Shown here: piece by piece, positions 8,130 to 17,231 of the stretch
Numbering within the stretch: the first letter of the stretch is position 1
Layout: each line of letters opens with the position of its first letter
Assembly: GCA_028139285.1 (NCBI GenBank)
Contig: JAOINI010000004.1
Span: forward strand, 6,262-70,261
Source: Candidatus Pelagibacter sp.
GTDB taxonomy: Bacteria > Pseudomonadota > Alphaproteobacteria > Pelagibacterales > Pelagibacteraceae
Length of the DNA: 64,000 nucleotides
Direction: 5' to 3'
Position numbers and translations under genes: made by a program
The notes under the pieces: generated by a model
Seen by the model: the letters and a program-made list of their open reading frames with translations, nothing else
Database searches by the model: none
What the model was told of the DNA's origin: nothing

Positions 8130-9029
8130 TTATTGGAAATATTTAAGACTTAAATAAACTACAATAGGGATAGTTACAAATGACATTAATGTTGAAGTAA
8201 CTATAACGCTAGCAATACTATCGACCACCCTTTTCTCTGAATACATCGATCCTACCAAGTAAGTTAGAATAGCACTAGGCATTGCAGATTGAATCAAAAG
8301 CACTCCAGCAGCCAATCCAGAAAGGTTTAAATATTTAATTAAAGAAAATCCAATTACTGGACCAATTACAATTCTAATAACGCTTAAAACAGATGCATTT
8401 AACCATGAAACAACTTTTAGCTTTGTTAAAGCTATGCCTAAGGACATAAGAACTAGAAATATTGTAGCGTAGGTTAATAAAAAAGTAGTATTTACTACAA
8501 AACCAGGGACCTCCCAATCAAAATATAAAACTAATACCGCCGCTATTATCCCGTAAATAGGCATATTAGTAATTAATATTTTCAGTGAAAAACTTTTTTT
8601 TGCTAAAAGAACCCCTAAAGTGAAGTGAAGCAAGATAATTACAGATGCGATTGCTGAAGCTATACCTAAACCTTCTGAACCATAGGCAAATAAACAAATA
8701 GGTATACCCATATTACCGGTATTTGGTAATATTAATGGCGGAAGTTCACTTACCACGTCCTTTTTCATTAAAGCAAGAACAATTATGCCTATTACAGCAA
8801 AACCTCCGATTATAATTAAAGCATAAATAAAATATTCTATGAAAGTTTCCAAAGTTACACCAGTAGAAGTAATTGTGTAAAAGATCATTGCAGGTGTACC
8901 AACATTACCAGCTAATGTAGTTATAAAATCAGTATTAAAATTAGGATCTTTTTTTCCAAGGTAATAGCCTATACCAATAACAAAAAATACCGGAAGTATG
9001 ACATCTATCAGCTTGATATAGAGTTCCAT
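8130..9029 (-). CDS. AEC family (auxin efflux carrier-type) transporter
   Basis: An integral inner-membrane protein of the AEC/bile-acid:Na+ superfamily, 299 aa with about ten hydrophobic segments. The family N-terminus ILPVFFVIGIGYYLGK, the PLILPNTGNMGIPICLFAYG motif (conserved N-x-GN-x-G-x-P) and the C-terminal QSAMPSAILTYLVG are typical of malonate/malate/amino-acid efflux carriers. Its start overlaps the stop of the SbmA-like gene by one base, so the two membrane proteins are coexpressed. Substrate unknown. Confidence 0.87.
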   Translation of the reverse strand: MELYIKLIDVILPVFFVIGIGYYLGKKDPNFNTDFITTLAGNVGTPAMIFYTITSTGVTLETFIEYFIYALIIIGGFAVIGIIVLALMKKDVVSELPPLILPNTGNMGIPICLFAYGSEGLGIASAIASVIILLHFTLGVLLAKKSFSLKILITNMPIYGIIAAVLVLYFDWEVPGFVVNTTFLLTYATIFLVLMSLGIALTKLKVVSWLNASVLSVIRIVIGPVIGFSLIKYLNLSGLAAGVLLIQSAMPSAILTYLVGSMYSEKRVVDSIASVIVTSTLMSFVTIPIVVYLSLKYFQ

Positions 9030-10036
9030 TAAACTCTTACATCAGATTTTTGAGGTTTTCTCAACTTATTAGTATTATAATTTATAGCGGTTTCAAACTC
9101 CATTAAACGCTTATGTATAGATCTTAATTCAGTAATCCTTGTCCAATTATATAAAAATACAGAAAATGCGTCTTTTACTTCACCAAATGCATTTACTACT
9201 TGCATCATTACACCCAGAGTAAAAGCTGCTGTAAATAATCCTGGAGCCATTATTAAGAAAGGAACTATTACGAATAATTGTCTATACCAAATAGCCCAAA
9301 GATCGAAATAACCATAGTGTAAAAATAATTTATGATAATTAAATTTAATACCAGTAAATAGCTGTAAAATAGTTGGAGCTTGAACATAATTCTTTCTATC
9401 ATCTTCACCATAAACCAATTCTTTTCTGAATGCTGCTTCAACTTTTTGATTATTATATTCAAGACCGGGTAATTTAATACCAACTAACCAACTTATTATT
9501 ATTCCACCTAAACTAAGAGTGAGAGCAACCCACACTAAAGATCCAGATACATTATCTAAAAAAGGTACTGTAACATTAGATGAGAGAACCCATAAAATTG
9601 GAATGAAGGCAATTAATGTCATTATTGCTTTAACAACCTGTAACCCAATAGACTCAACTATTTTAGCAAAGTTCATACAATCTTCTTGAATTCTTTGAGA
9701 AGATCCTTCTACCTTCGCCTCAGTTGCTCTCCAATAAGGCATATAAGAAAATGTCATGGCCTCTCGCCATCTAAATGCCCATAGTCTTGTGAACCAATTA
9801 GTAAAAGCAAAGAGTGTGACGTAGGGTAAAGCTATATATAAAAACCTTTTTATTGAATCCCAAAATTCAGATATATCACGTTTCTCCGCTGTTTGAAGAA
9901 TATCATAAAAATCCTTGTACCAACTATTAAATAAAACATCCAAATATGTTTGTAAAACAAGCAAAGTAATAATAAAAAATCCTCCGCCGTAAGACCAATA
10001 GAACCACTTCTTATCTTTAAAAAAACTTCTCCACAT
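9029..10036 (-). CDS. SbmA/BacA-like family transporter
   Basis: An inner-membrane transporter of the SbmA/BacA family, which imports peptides (microcins, bleomycin, proline-rich peptides) or acts in very-long-chain fatty acid and cobalamin uptake. The family signature is in NSWYKDFYDILQ, ALPYVTLFAFTNWFTRLW, RWREAMTFSYMPYWR and the SSQRIQEDCMNFAKIVE helix. At 335 aa it is shorter than E. coli SbmA (about 406 aa), with the missing part mainly at the N-terminus and in loops. It has no ATPase domain, as expected for the SbmA type. Cotranscribed with the AEC carrier and 2 bp from the complex I subunit gene. Confidence 0.85.
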   Translation of the reverse strand: MWRSFFKDKKWFYWSYGGGFFIITLLVLQTYLDVLFNSWYKDFYDILQTAEKRDISEFWDSIKRFLYIALPYVTLFAFTNWFTRLWAFRWREAMTFSYMPYWRATEAKVEGSSQRIQEDCMNFAKIVESIGLQVVKAIMTLIAFIPILWVLSSNVTVPFLDNVSGSLVWVALTLSLGGIIISWLVGIKLPGLEYNNQKVEAAFRKELVYGEDDRKNYVQAPTILQLFTGIKFNYHKLFLHYGYFDLWAIWYRQLFVIVPFLIMAPGLFTAAFTLGVMMQVVNAFGEVKDAFSVFLYNWTRITELRSIHKRLMEFETAINYNTNKLRKPQKSDVRV

Positions 10037-10038
10037 AT

Positions 10039-10323
10039 TTAATCTTTAAGAAAATTATCTGCGTATGATTTAATCACAAATTTTTTTTTATTTGGTTCAA
10101 CAATATTGTAAGATATATTGTTTTTTTTTGCATACTCTACTGCTTTTTCTTTTGAAGGAAATTTTAAGATAACTTCCTCAAGAGTATCCGAGGAAGTTTC
10201 CCAACCCATAAGCGGGTTAATCGAAGGATCTTTAGTTATAAATTCTAACACCCAATTTTTTAGTTTTCCCCTACCCGATTGCATTGCAGTTTTTGCAGGA
10301 ATATATATTTTTGCTTTTTTCAT
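10039..10323 (-). CDS. complex I accessory subunit, NDUFS4-like (ETC complex I subunit domain)
   Basis: A 94-aa soluble protein matching the NDUFS4/18-kDa accessory subunit of NADH:ubiquinone oxidoreductase, found in alphaproteobacteria and mitochondria. Visible marks are AKIYIPAKTAMQSGRGK at the N-terminus, WVLEFITKD, then PLMGWETSSDTLEEV and the FPSKEKAVEYAKKN segment. It binds the peripheral arm of complex I. It lies away from any nuo operon, which is usual for this gene, and just upstream of the SbmA-like gene on the same strand. Confidence 0.88.
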   Translation of the reverse strand: MKKAKIYIPAKTAMQSGRGKLKNWVLEFITKDPSINPLMGWETSSDTLEEVILKFPSKEKAVEYAKKNNISYNIVEPNKKKFVIKSYADNFLKD

Positions 10324-10332
10324 ACAATTTAA

Positions 10333-10409
<77 letters not shown>

Positions 10410-10482
10410 AACGTCTTTTTTATAGGTTAATTAAGTGATTTTGGCAATTGAAAGATGGTCTCGATAGAAGTAAATAATATCA

Positions 10483-11661
10483 ATGATCCAGTACATTACA
10501 AAACCCTTTAAATATTTTTTTAAGCTTGAAGCTGCTTCAGGATTAGTTCTTTTATTTGCGGCGATACTAGCCCTTATTATCAGTAATGGTAATTTAAGTG
10601 AATATTATTTTTCTACTCTGGAAAAATACATTATTCTTGGTACTAAAGAATTTGGACTTAAGCTAAGTGTCCTTCATTGGATAAATGATGTCTTAATGGC
10701 TATATTTTTCTTTTTTGTTTCTCTTGAAATTAAAAGAGAATTTATTCAAGGCGAATTATCAAATCCAAAGCAAGCTATGCTGCCAATTATCGGAGCAGTT
10801 GGTGGAATGGCTGTGCCTGCATTATTCTATATCGTTATAAATTATTCTGATAGCACTACATTAAATGGCTGGGCTATTCCGTCTGCTACAGATATTGCGT
10901 TCTCACTAGGGGTTTTATCTTTATTGGGAAAAAGAGTGCCTATATCTTTAAAAGTTTTTTTAACCGCGTTAGCCATAATTGATGATTTAGGTGCAATAGT
11001 CATAATAGCTTTTTTCTACTCCGGTAATATTGAAATTAAATATTTAATTTTAATGTTATTATCATTAATTGTTTTAATAGGTCTTAATAAATTTCGAATA
11101 AAAAGTTTTATACCATTTTTGATTGTTGGAATTTTTTTATGGGACTTTACTCATCAATCAGGAATACATGCAACTATTGCTGGAGTGTTATTGGCGCTAA
11201 CAATTCCTCATAATACAAAAAATAGCAAACAATCTATGTTGCTTAAATTAGAGCATGGTCTATCACCATATGTTGCTTTTGGTATAATGCCAATTTTTGC
11301 GTTTGCCAACGCAGGTGTTTCTCTTGAGGGTTTAACTTTTGCAACACTATTAAATCCAGTCCCCCTAGGTATTGTTTTAGGTTTATTTTTTGGAAAACAA
11401 ATCGGTGTATTTGCACTCTCATATTTATCTGTTAAACTCAAATTAGCAGATAAACCCACAGGTGCAAATTGGACAGCTTTTTATGCTGTATCAATTTTAA
11501 CAGGTATAGGTTTTACGATGAGTTTATTTGTTGGAAACTTAGCTTTTGCAAATAATTTAGAATATATGGATGGAGTAAAAATTGGCGTTTTGACTGGTTC
11601 ACTTCTTTCAACATTATTTGGGTATTTCTTATTACTTTTTGCATCCAATAAAAATGATTAA
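10483..11661 (+). CDS. nhaA: Na+/H+ antiporter NhaA
   Basis: Inner-membrane Na+(Li+)/H+ antiporter for pH and sodium homeostasis, 392 aa with about 12 membrane segments. The ion site is intact: SATDIAF (Asp137) and AIIDDLG (Asp167-Asp168), equivalent to the essential aspartates of E. coli NhaA. Other marks are the N-terminal FFKLEAASGLVLLFAA, SLEIKREFIQGEL and HQSGIHATIAGV. Its C-terminal end overlaps the start of the IscU-like gene. Suits a seawater organism. Confidence 0.96.
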   Translation: MIQYITKPFKYFFKLEAASGLVLLFAAILALIISNGNLSEYYFSTLEKYIILGTKEFGLKLSVLHWINDVLMAIFFFFVSLEIKREFIQGELSNPKQAMLPIIGAVGGMAVPALFYIVINYSDSTTLNGWAIPSATDIAFSLGVLSLLGKRVPISLKVFLTALAIIDDLGAIVIIAFFYSGNIEIKYLILMLLSLIVLIGLNKFRIKSFIPFLIVGIFLWDFTHQSGIHATIAGVLLALTIPHNTKNSKQSMLLKLEHGLSPYVAFGIMPIFAFANAGVSLEGLTFATLLNPVPLGIVLGLFFGKQIGVFALSYLSVKLKLADKPTGANWTAFYAVSILTGIGFTMSLFVGNLAFANNLEYMDGVKIGVLTGSLLSTLFGYFLLLFASNKND

Positions 11662-12055
11662 CGAAGATGTTTTTAAATTAGCTTCAAATACTACCAACGT
11701 TGGTTTAAAAAATAGGTACTCACATAAGATATCTCTGAAAAATACGACCTGTGGTGACAAAATAACTATTGAAGTGATCGCAGATACAAAAAAGATCCAT
11801 TCAATGAGATATGAAACGATATCTTGCTTGTATTGTGAAGCTTCTGCAAGTCTGCTTTCTCAAAAAATAAAAAATATGAATCTAAAAGATTTTAAGAAAG
11901 ATTTAATTATAATAAAAAAAATATCTAATAAAAAAAATATTACGTTTCCTAAAAAATTCTCTGATTTCAAAAAATTGCTGAATAGCGACAATTTAAATAG
12001 ATTTAAATGTATATTTTTGCCAATTGATGCAGTATTAAAAGCTTTTAAATTATGA
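11654..12055 (+). CDS. IscU/SufU-type iron-sulfur cluster scaffold-like protein
   Basis: A 133-aa protein with the fold of the IscU/SufU/NifU N-terminal domain. Three cysteines fall in the expected places: Cys33 in TTCGDKI (with the Asp two residues later), Cys58 in ISCLYCEASAS and Cys119 in RFKCIFLPIDAVLKAF. The ATG at 11654 is preferred because homology begins at once and it overlaps the nhaA stop by 8 bp; the upstream ATG at 11618 adds only residues out of nhaA. It is coupled at its end to the glutathione peroxidase gene by a 4-bp overlap. Whether it is the main scaffold or an accessory is unclear, since no sufBCD genes lie nearby. Confidence 0.75.
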   Translation: MINEDVFKLASNTTNVGLKNRYSHKISLKNTTCGDKITIEVIADTKKIHSMRYETISCLYCEASASLLSQKIKNMNLKDFKKDLIIIKKISNKKNITFPKKFSDFKKLLNSDNLNRFKCIFLPIDAVLKAFKL

Positions 12056-12588
12056 AAAAAATATTAATTATTTTATTTATGTTTAGTTTTTTTTCAAAAG
12101 TAATTGCTGGGAATAATGGTACTGCTTATGATTATGAGTTTAATAGCATAGATGGAGAAATAATCAAACTAAGTCAGTATAGAGGAAAAGTAATTGTAGT
12201 AGTAAATGTTGCGAGCAGATGTGGTTATACCCCTCAATATGAAGATCTGCAAACATTATGGTCCGAATATAAAGATAAAAATTTAGTTATTTTAGGAATC
12301 CCTACTAATAACTTCAGACAAGAACCTGGTAGCAATAAAGAAATAAAAAACTTTTGTGAAACAAATTTTGGAATTTCTTTTCCGATGACAGAAAAGATTA
12401 GTGTAATAGGAAATAATGCACATCCATTTTATAAATGGGCAAGAAAAGACTATGGTATTGGCGCGATACCTAAATGGAATTTCCATAAAATTGTTATTGG
12501 AAAAGATGGAAAAGTCGCAGAAACATTCTCCTCTATAACAAATCCGTCATCTAAAAAATTCATTAAAGTAATTGAAAACTTGATTTAG
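12052..12588 (+). CDS. exported glutathione peroxidase
   Basis: Thiol peroxidase of the GPx family that reduces hydroperoxides, 178 aa. Residues 1-19 (MKKILIILFMFSFFSKVIA) form a signal peptide, so it acts in the periplasm. The catalytic Cys57 is in VNVASRCGYTPQY (Cys instead of selenocysteine), followed by ILGIPTNNFRQEPGS and WNFHKIVIG, which supply Gln/Trp/Asn of the active site. The last codons share TTAG with the convergent MBL hydrolase gene. In the periplasm it probably uses a thioredoxin-like reductant rather than glutathione. Confidence 0.92.
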   Translation: MKKILIILFMFSFFSKVIAGNNGTAYDYEFNSIDGEIIKLSQYRGKVIVVVNVASRCGYTPQYEDLQTLWSEYKDKNLVILGIPTNNFRQEPGSNKEIKNFCETNFGISFPMTEKISVIGNNAHPFYKWARKDYGIGAIPKWNFHKIVIGKDGKVAETFSSITNPSSKKFIKVIENLI

Positions 12589-13352
12589 TAAGTAAAACTT
12601 AATCCATCATACGCAGGGATTATATTTTTTGGTAATTTTTTCTTTAGTTTGAAGTAATCTAAATCTGTATGCAAATTTGTTAATATAGCCTTTTTAGGTT
12701 TGGTTATATTTATTAAATTTAAAGCTTCATCTAGATTAAAATGAGATGGGTGTTTATCAATTTTAAGACAATCTAATACTAAATATTTAAGATTTTTGAG
12801 ATACTTAATATTTGTCAAAGATACGTAATTACAATCACTTATATACGCAATTTTATCAATAATATACCCGGTTGATTTTATTAATCCATGAGTAACTTGA
12901 AAAGGTTTAATGACCAATTTTGAATTTTTTTTTTTAATAGAAAAACTTTTATCTATTATATTCGCTTTCATAATCGGCTTATACCCTTGTTCTTCGAAAA
13001 AACAAAATCTGTAAGATTTTTTTAAAGCTTTGATCGTTCTTCGACTACCGTATATTGGGATCTTTGATTTATTTTTCCAATAAAATGGTCTCATTTCAAA
13101 TATACCAGCTGTTTGATCTGCATGTTCATGAGTATAAATAATTGAGTCAAGATTTTTAATTTTGTTTTTTAAAAATTGATATTTTATATCCGGTGAAGTG
13201 TCTATACACACAGATAAATCTCCTTTTTGAATATGAGCACAGCATCTAGTCCTTAAATTTTTCGGACTTTGTTTAAGATTTCCTCTGTAATTAGTTATCC
13301 ATGGAGATCCAAGTGAACTTCCACAGCCTAGAATTGTAAATTTGCTTTTCAA
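12585..13352 (-). CDS. MBL-fold metallo-hydrolase (PhnP-like)
   Basis: A metallo-beta-lactamase-fold phosphodiesterase-type hydrolase, 255 aa. It starts FTILGCGSSLGSPW, has IDTSPDIKYQFL and the metal motif YTHEHADQTAGI (HxHxDH-like), with later ligands in VTHGL and a distal ILTNLHTDLDY. Proteins of this type follow tatD in many alphaproteobacteria; PhnP acts on cyclic ribose phosphates. It overlaps tatD by 4 bp. The fold is certain; the substrate is unknown. Confidence 0.88.
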   Translation of the reverse strand: MKSKFTILGCGSSLGSPWITNYRGNLKQSPKNLRTRCCAHIQKGDLSVCIDTSPDIKYQFLKNKIKNLDSIIYTHEHADQTAGIFEMRPFYWKNKSKIPIYGSRRTIKALKKSYRFCFFEEQGYKPIMKANIIDKSFSIKKKNSKLVIKPFQVTHGLIKSTGYIIDKIAYISDCNYVSLTNIKYLKNLKYLVLDCLKIDKHPSHFNLDEALNLINITKPKKAILTNLHTDLDYFKLKKKLPKNIIPAYDGLSFTY

Positions 13353-14131
13353 TTTAATTTACCAAATAAATTAAAAAAATTATTAGATGTAATTTCTGAA
13401 AATTCATCGAATGATAAATTTTTCATTTTAGATAAAAACTTTACTGTATGTATAATAAAACTAGGTTCATTTGGTTTGCCTCTTAAAGGAACAGGAGCAA
13501 GATATGGAGCGTCAGTTTCAACTAATATTTTTTCGTTTGGTATATCTTTGAAAGTATTGGCTAAATCCTGGGATTTATTGAATGTGACAACCCCACTAGC
13601 AGAAATGTAAGCACCTAGATCTAATAATTTAAAAGCAAATTCTCTTGTTCCAGTAAAACAATGTATAAGTATTTTAGTCTCTTTTTTTTTTGAATGTTTT
13701 TCTAATATTTGTAAAGTTTCTTTTTCTGCAGATCTTGTGTGAACTATAAGTGGTAGATTTTTTTCTTGTGCAGCGGATATGTGTTCCTCAAAGGAATTGA
13801 TTTGATCTTTCTTTTCAGAATGATTGTAATAAAAATCCAATCCTGTTTCACCAATACCAATAATTTTTTTATTTTGATTAATTTTATCAATTATATCAAT
13901 ACTTTTGATATGTTGATGTGACTTTGCTTCATGAGGATGAATTCCATAAGTCCCGTAAACACTTTTATAATTAGTAACTATCTTAAGTATTTGTTCAAAA
14001 CTCTCATCTTTTGTCGATATAGTGAGCATGAATTTAATACCATCTTTATTTGCCCTATCAATCGTTTCATCTAAGGCATTCCACATAGGTTCGTAGGTCA
14101 GATGGCAATGAGAATCAATTATCATTTTCAA
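13349..14131 (-). CDS. tatD: TatD family metal-dependent hydrolase
   Basis: TIM-barrel metallo-hydrolase of the TatD DNase family, 260 aa. It carries the N-terminal metal motif DSHCHL, GIHPHEA, IGETGLDFYY (Glu ligand), PLIVHTRSA, LIHCFTG and ETDAPYLAPVP (final Asp). Family members are 3'-5' exonucleases or deacylases in DNA repair and quality control. It overlaps metG by 17 bp and the MBL gene by 4 bp in the conserved tmk-holB-metG-tatD-MBL order. Confidence 0.95.
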   Translation of the reverse strand: MKMIIDSHCHLTYEPMWNALDETIDRANKDGIKFMLTISTKDESFEQILKIVTNYKSVYGTYGIHPHEAKSHQHIKSIDIIDKINQNKKIIGIGETGLDFYYNHSEKKDQINSFEEHISAAQEKNLPLIVHTRSAEKETLQILEKHSKKKETKILIHCFTGTREFAFKLLDLGAYISASGVVTFNKSQDLANTFKDIPNEKILVETDAPYLAPVPLRGKPNEPSFIIHTVKFLSKMKNLSFDEFSEITSNNFFNLFGKLN

Positions 14132-15656
14132 TCTTTTTAAACAAAATATCTAAATTTTTTAACTCTAAATTATAGTCAAGAATGTCATTTTTTTTTATAT
14201 TTTCAATTGAAATATCCTTATCAGATAAATTAATTGTTTCTAAAACTTTTTTAGTAGAAACCGGTATAATTGGACTTAAAAGAATAGAAATATTTTTTAT
14301 TTGTTCTGAAATTGTATAAAGAATTGCATTCATTCTTTCTGGGTCTTTTTTTTTAAAAGCCCAAGGTTCTGAGTCATTAAAATATTTGTTTGCTTCGAAA
14401 GAGAAATTGACTACCATTTTAATATATTCATTTAAATTTTGGTTATTTATATAATCAATAAGTTTAGGAAGATTATTCTTAATATTTTGGATTAATTTAA
14501 TATCACTTTCACTTAATTTGCTCTTTTTCGGTATTTTGTTATTACAATTTTTTTTTATGAAAGAAAAAACTCTTTGACATAAATTGCCATAATTATTTGC
14601 TAAATCATTATTTATACAATTTTTAAGATTTTCCATTGATATGCTTCCATCATTTCCTAAAGAGACTTCTTTTATCAAATAATATCTGAGTTGATCAATT
14701 CCATAATCTTTAATTACTTCAATAGGATCTAAAATATTACCAAGTGATTTAGACATTTTCTTATCATCTGAAAGGATCCAACCATGTCCAAATACTCTTT
14801 TAGGTAATGGCAAATTTGCTGCAATTAAAAAGGCTGGCCAGTAAACTGCATGAAATCTCAAAATATCTTTACCAATGATATGAACATCAGCAGGCCAAAA
14901 AGATTTATATTTATCATCAGCAATATTAGGAAAATTTAGTGCACTTAAATAATTAGTTAGAGCATCTAGCCAAACGTAAATGATATGATTTTTATTTTCA
15001 GGTACCGGTATTCCCCAAGAAAAAGATGTTCTACTTATTGATAAATCCTTTAACCCTTTCTCAACAAACTTCACTACTTCATTTTTTCTTGATTTTGGTA
15101 AAATGAAATCTTCATTTTTTTTATAATGTTCTAGCAATTTTTTTTGAAATGCAGACAATTTAAAAAAGTAAGACTCTTCCTCTACCCATTCAACTGATGA
15201 ACCAGAAGTTTTAGATATCTTTTTTCCATTTTTTTCTTCAATTTCATCTTTATCGTAATAAGCTTCATCAGAGACCGAATACCACCCACTATATTTATCT
15301 AGATAAATATCACCAGACTTAGTTAATCTATTCCATATTTCATTCACTGACTTAAAATGTCTAGGCTCTGTTGTTCTAATGAAATCATCATTAGATAAAT
15401 GTAATGTTTTTGTTAACGATCGAAAAGTTTCTGAAATTTCATCACAAAATTTTTTGGGGTCTTGTTTATTTTTATCTGCCTCTTTCTGAATTTTCTGACC
15501 ATGTTCATCTGTGCCCGTCAAAAATAAAACCTCATAACCTTCTAGCCTTTTAAATCTTGCAAATATATCTGCAATTATACTTGAATATGCGTGACCCATA
15601 TGGGGTTTTCCAGATGGATAATAAATAGGTGTTGTAATATAGAAGTTTTTATTCAT
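14115..15656 (-). CDS. metG: methionine--tRNA ligase
   Basis: Charges tRNA-Met. The class I motifs are YYPSGKPHMGHAYSS (HIGH) and KMSKSLGN (KMSKS). The CP domain has GWYSVSDEAYY and lacks zinc-knuckle cysteines, as in the zinc-free MetG type, and there is no C-terminal EMAP domain (about 513 aa). The ATG at 15656 (MNKNFYITTPIYYP) is preferred because it starts right at the conserved strand; an upstream ATG at 15674 would add six residues inside holB. Both starts overlap the end of holB. Confidence 0.96.
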   Translation of the reverse strand: MNKNFYITTPIYYPSGKPHMGHAYSSIIADIFARFKRLEGYEVLFLTGTDEHGQKIQKEADKNKQDPKKFCDEISETFRSLTKTLHLSNDDFIRTTEPRHFKSVNEIWNRLTKSGDIYLDKYSGWYSVSDEAYYDKDEIEEKNGKKISKTSGSSVEWVEEESYFFKLSAFQKKLLEHYKKNEDFILPKSRKNEVVKFVEKGLKDLSISRTSFSWGIPVPENKNHIIYVWLDALTNYLSALNFPNIADDKYKSFWPADVHIIGKDILRFHAVYWPAFLIAANLPLPKRVFGHGWILSDDKKMSKSLGNILDPIEVIKDYGIDQLRYYLIKEVSLGNDGSISMENLKNCINNDLANNYGNLCQRVFSFIKKNCNNKIPKKSKLSESDIKLIQNIKNNLPKLIDYINNQNLNEYIKMVVNFSFEANKYFNDSEPWAFKKKDPERMNAILYTISEQIKNISILLSPIIPVSTKKVLETINLSDKDISIENIKKNDILDYNLELKNLDILFKKIENDN

Positions 15657-16581
15657 TAGAAAATCTGTTTTCAATAGATTTAAGTAGTGAGCCTTGATTC
15701 AAGTTATATACAAAAAAATCATTAATATTTTTTAATAAAAATTTTCTATCTTCAATAAATTTTATTTTAGTCAAATTTTGACTATCTTTTTTTATTTTTA
15801 AGTAATATTCGGAATAAAACAATAATAAATCTTTAAAAAATAAATTTTTACTTTTCTTATAAAGATCTAGAATAGTTTTAAAAGTTTTAAAAATATTTTC
15901 TTTTATGTTTATATTATTTTCTCTCAAAGAAATGTTAATTTTTAAAAAATTACCAGGACTTATAATAATCTTATCTTGGTCAATAATTTGATCTTGGTTA
16001 TGAATATCCATTAAAAAATTAATAATCTGACTTCTTTGATTATAATTTAGCATAATCTTAAATTCTAAACATCGTGATTTTAGAGTATCAATCAAAGGCC
16101 TAGTTTTATTATTGATCAAAAAAAAATAATCATTTTCATTTGGTTCCTCAATTATCTTAAGTAAAGCATTTATTGAATTTGTGTTAAAGGTTTCTACATT
16201 ATCCAAAACAACAAAGCGTTTATCATTATAAAGTGGTTTTTTTTGTAATTTATTCTTTAGTTCGCGAACAGCTTCAATATTTATATTTTTGAAATCATTG
16301 CTTTTTAAAAAAATTACGTTTGAAATTAAATCTTTAGATAAATTTTCAAAGAATATATTTTTTTTTAAAATTTTTTTTTCTGATAAATTATAATTTTCTT
16401 TATCAAAATAACTAATAATTAAATGATTTATCAGCGTTAATTTGCCAATGCCCTTTTCCCCAGTAAGTAATATTACTTTTGGTAACTTTTCATTTAAAAG
16501 TAAATTTGATAGATTATCAAATTCTAAATCTAAACCATAAAGTTGTATTGAATATCTTGGATTTATATTTTCAAATAACAT
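15649..16581 (-). CDS. holB: DNA polymerase III subunit delta'
   Basis: Clamp-loader subunit of the replicative polymerase, 310 aa. It has the AAA+ P-loop-like VILLTGEKGIGKLTLINHL, the sensor strand FVVLDNVETFNTNSINALLK and EEPNENDYFFLINNKT followed by the SRC motif (LKSRCLEF). The C-terminal half is strongly diverged and Asn/Lys/Phe-rich. It shares one base with tmk and overlaps metG. Gene order supports the call. Confidence 0.9.
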   Translation of the reverse strand: MLFENINPRYSIQLYGLDLEFDNLSNLLLNEKLPKVILLTGEKGIGKLTLINHLIISYFDKENYNLSEKKILKKNIFFENLSKDLISNVIFLKSNDFKNINIEAVRELKNKLQKKPLYNDKRFVVLDNVETFNTNSINALLKIIEEPNENDYFFLINNKTRPLIDTLKSRCLEFKIMLNYNQRSQIINFLMDIHNQDQIIDQDKIIISPGNFLKINISLRENNINIKENIFKTFKTILDLYKKSKNLFFKDLLLFYSEYYLKIKKDSQNLTKIKFIEDRKFLLKNINDFFVYNLNQGSLLKSIENRFSNE

Positions 16582-17231
16582 TATTTTATATTGAGGTATT
16601 TAGAGGTAATATTAAATATTTTTTTCTCTAGAGAGTTATCATTTTTTGACGAGTCTAAAACAAAATAATGTTTTTTACCTTTAGCAATTTTAAGAAATGA
16701 TTTTTGAACATTAGAGTAAAATAGTTGTGAAAAATTATCATATCTATTTTTGGTTTTTCTTTTTTTTAATCTTTTATTGGAAGATTTAGATGATACTTTT
16801 AAAATAAAAGTAAGATTAGGTTTTAAGCCATTTAATATCTCTTTATGGATATTATTAACAAAATTATAATTTACTTTTTTTCCGTAAACTTGATAAGCTA
16901 ATGTAGAGTCAACAAACCTGTCACAAATTATTACCATATTTTTTTTTAAAGAAGGAAATATTATGTTTTTAACATGCTCATTACGTGCAGCAAGATAAAG
17001 CAAGGTATCTGTATACTTATCAAATTTATTTTTTGAGGATTTATTAAAATAATCTTTAAGTATCAGATTCCTTATCATTTCAGCACTTTTGGTTCCGCCT
17101 GGCTCTCTTGTCAATATAGATGGAATCTTCTTTTTTTTTAAAAATTTAAATAATTTTTTACTCTGATATGATTTTCCACAACCTTCAACACCTTCAAATA
17201 CAATAAAAAAAGGTTTCTTTTTATACATCAC
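16581..17231 (-). CDS. tmk: thymidylate kinase
   Basis: Phosphorylates dTMP to dTDP, 216 aa. The P-loop FEGVEGCGKSYQSK (about residues 12-25), LTREPGGTKSAEMIR, the DRF-type motif ICDRFVDSTLAYQVYG and the basic LID region KRLKKRKTKNRYD are all present. Its start lies within the end of the D,D-carboxypeptidase gene (11-bp overlap), and it is one base from holB. Confidence 0.95.
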   Translation of the reverse strand: MMYKKKPFFIVFEGVEGCGKSYQSKKLFKFLKKKKIPSILTREPGGTKSAEMIRNLILKDYFNKSSKNKFDKYTDTLLYLAARNEHVKNIIFPSLKKNMVIICDRFVDSTLAYQVYGKKVNYNFVNNIHKEILNGLKPNLTFILKVSSKSSNKRLKKRKTKNRYDNFSQLFYSNVQKSFLKIAKGKKHYFVLDSSKNDNSLEKKIFNITSKYLNIK

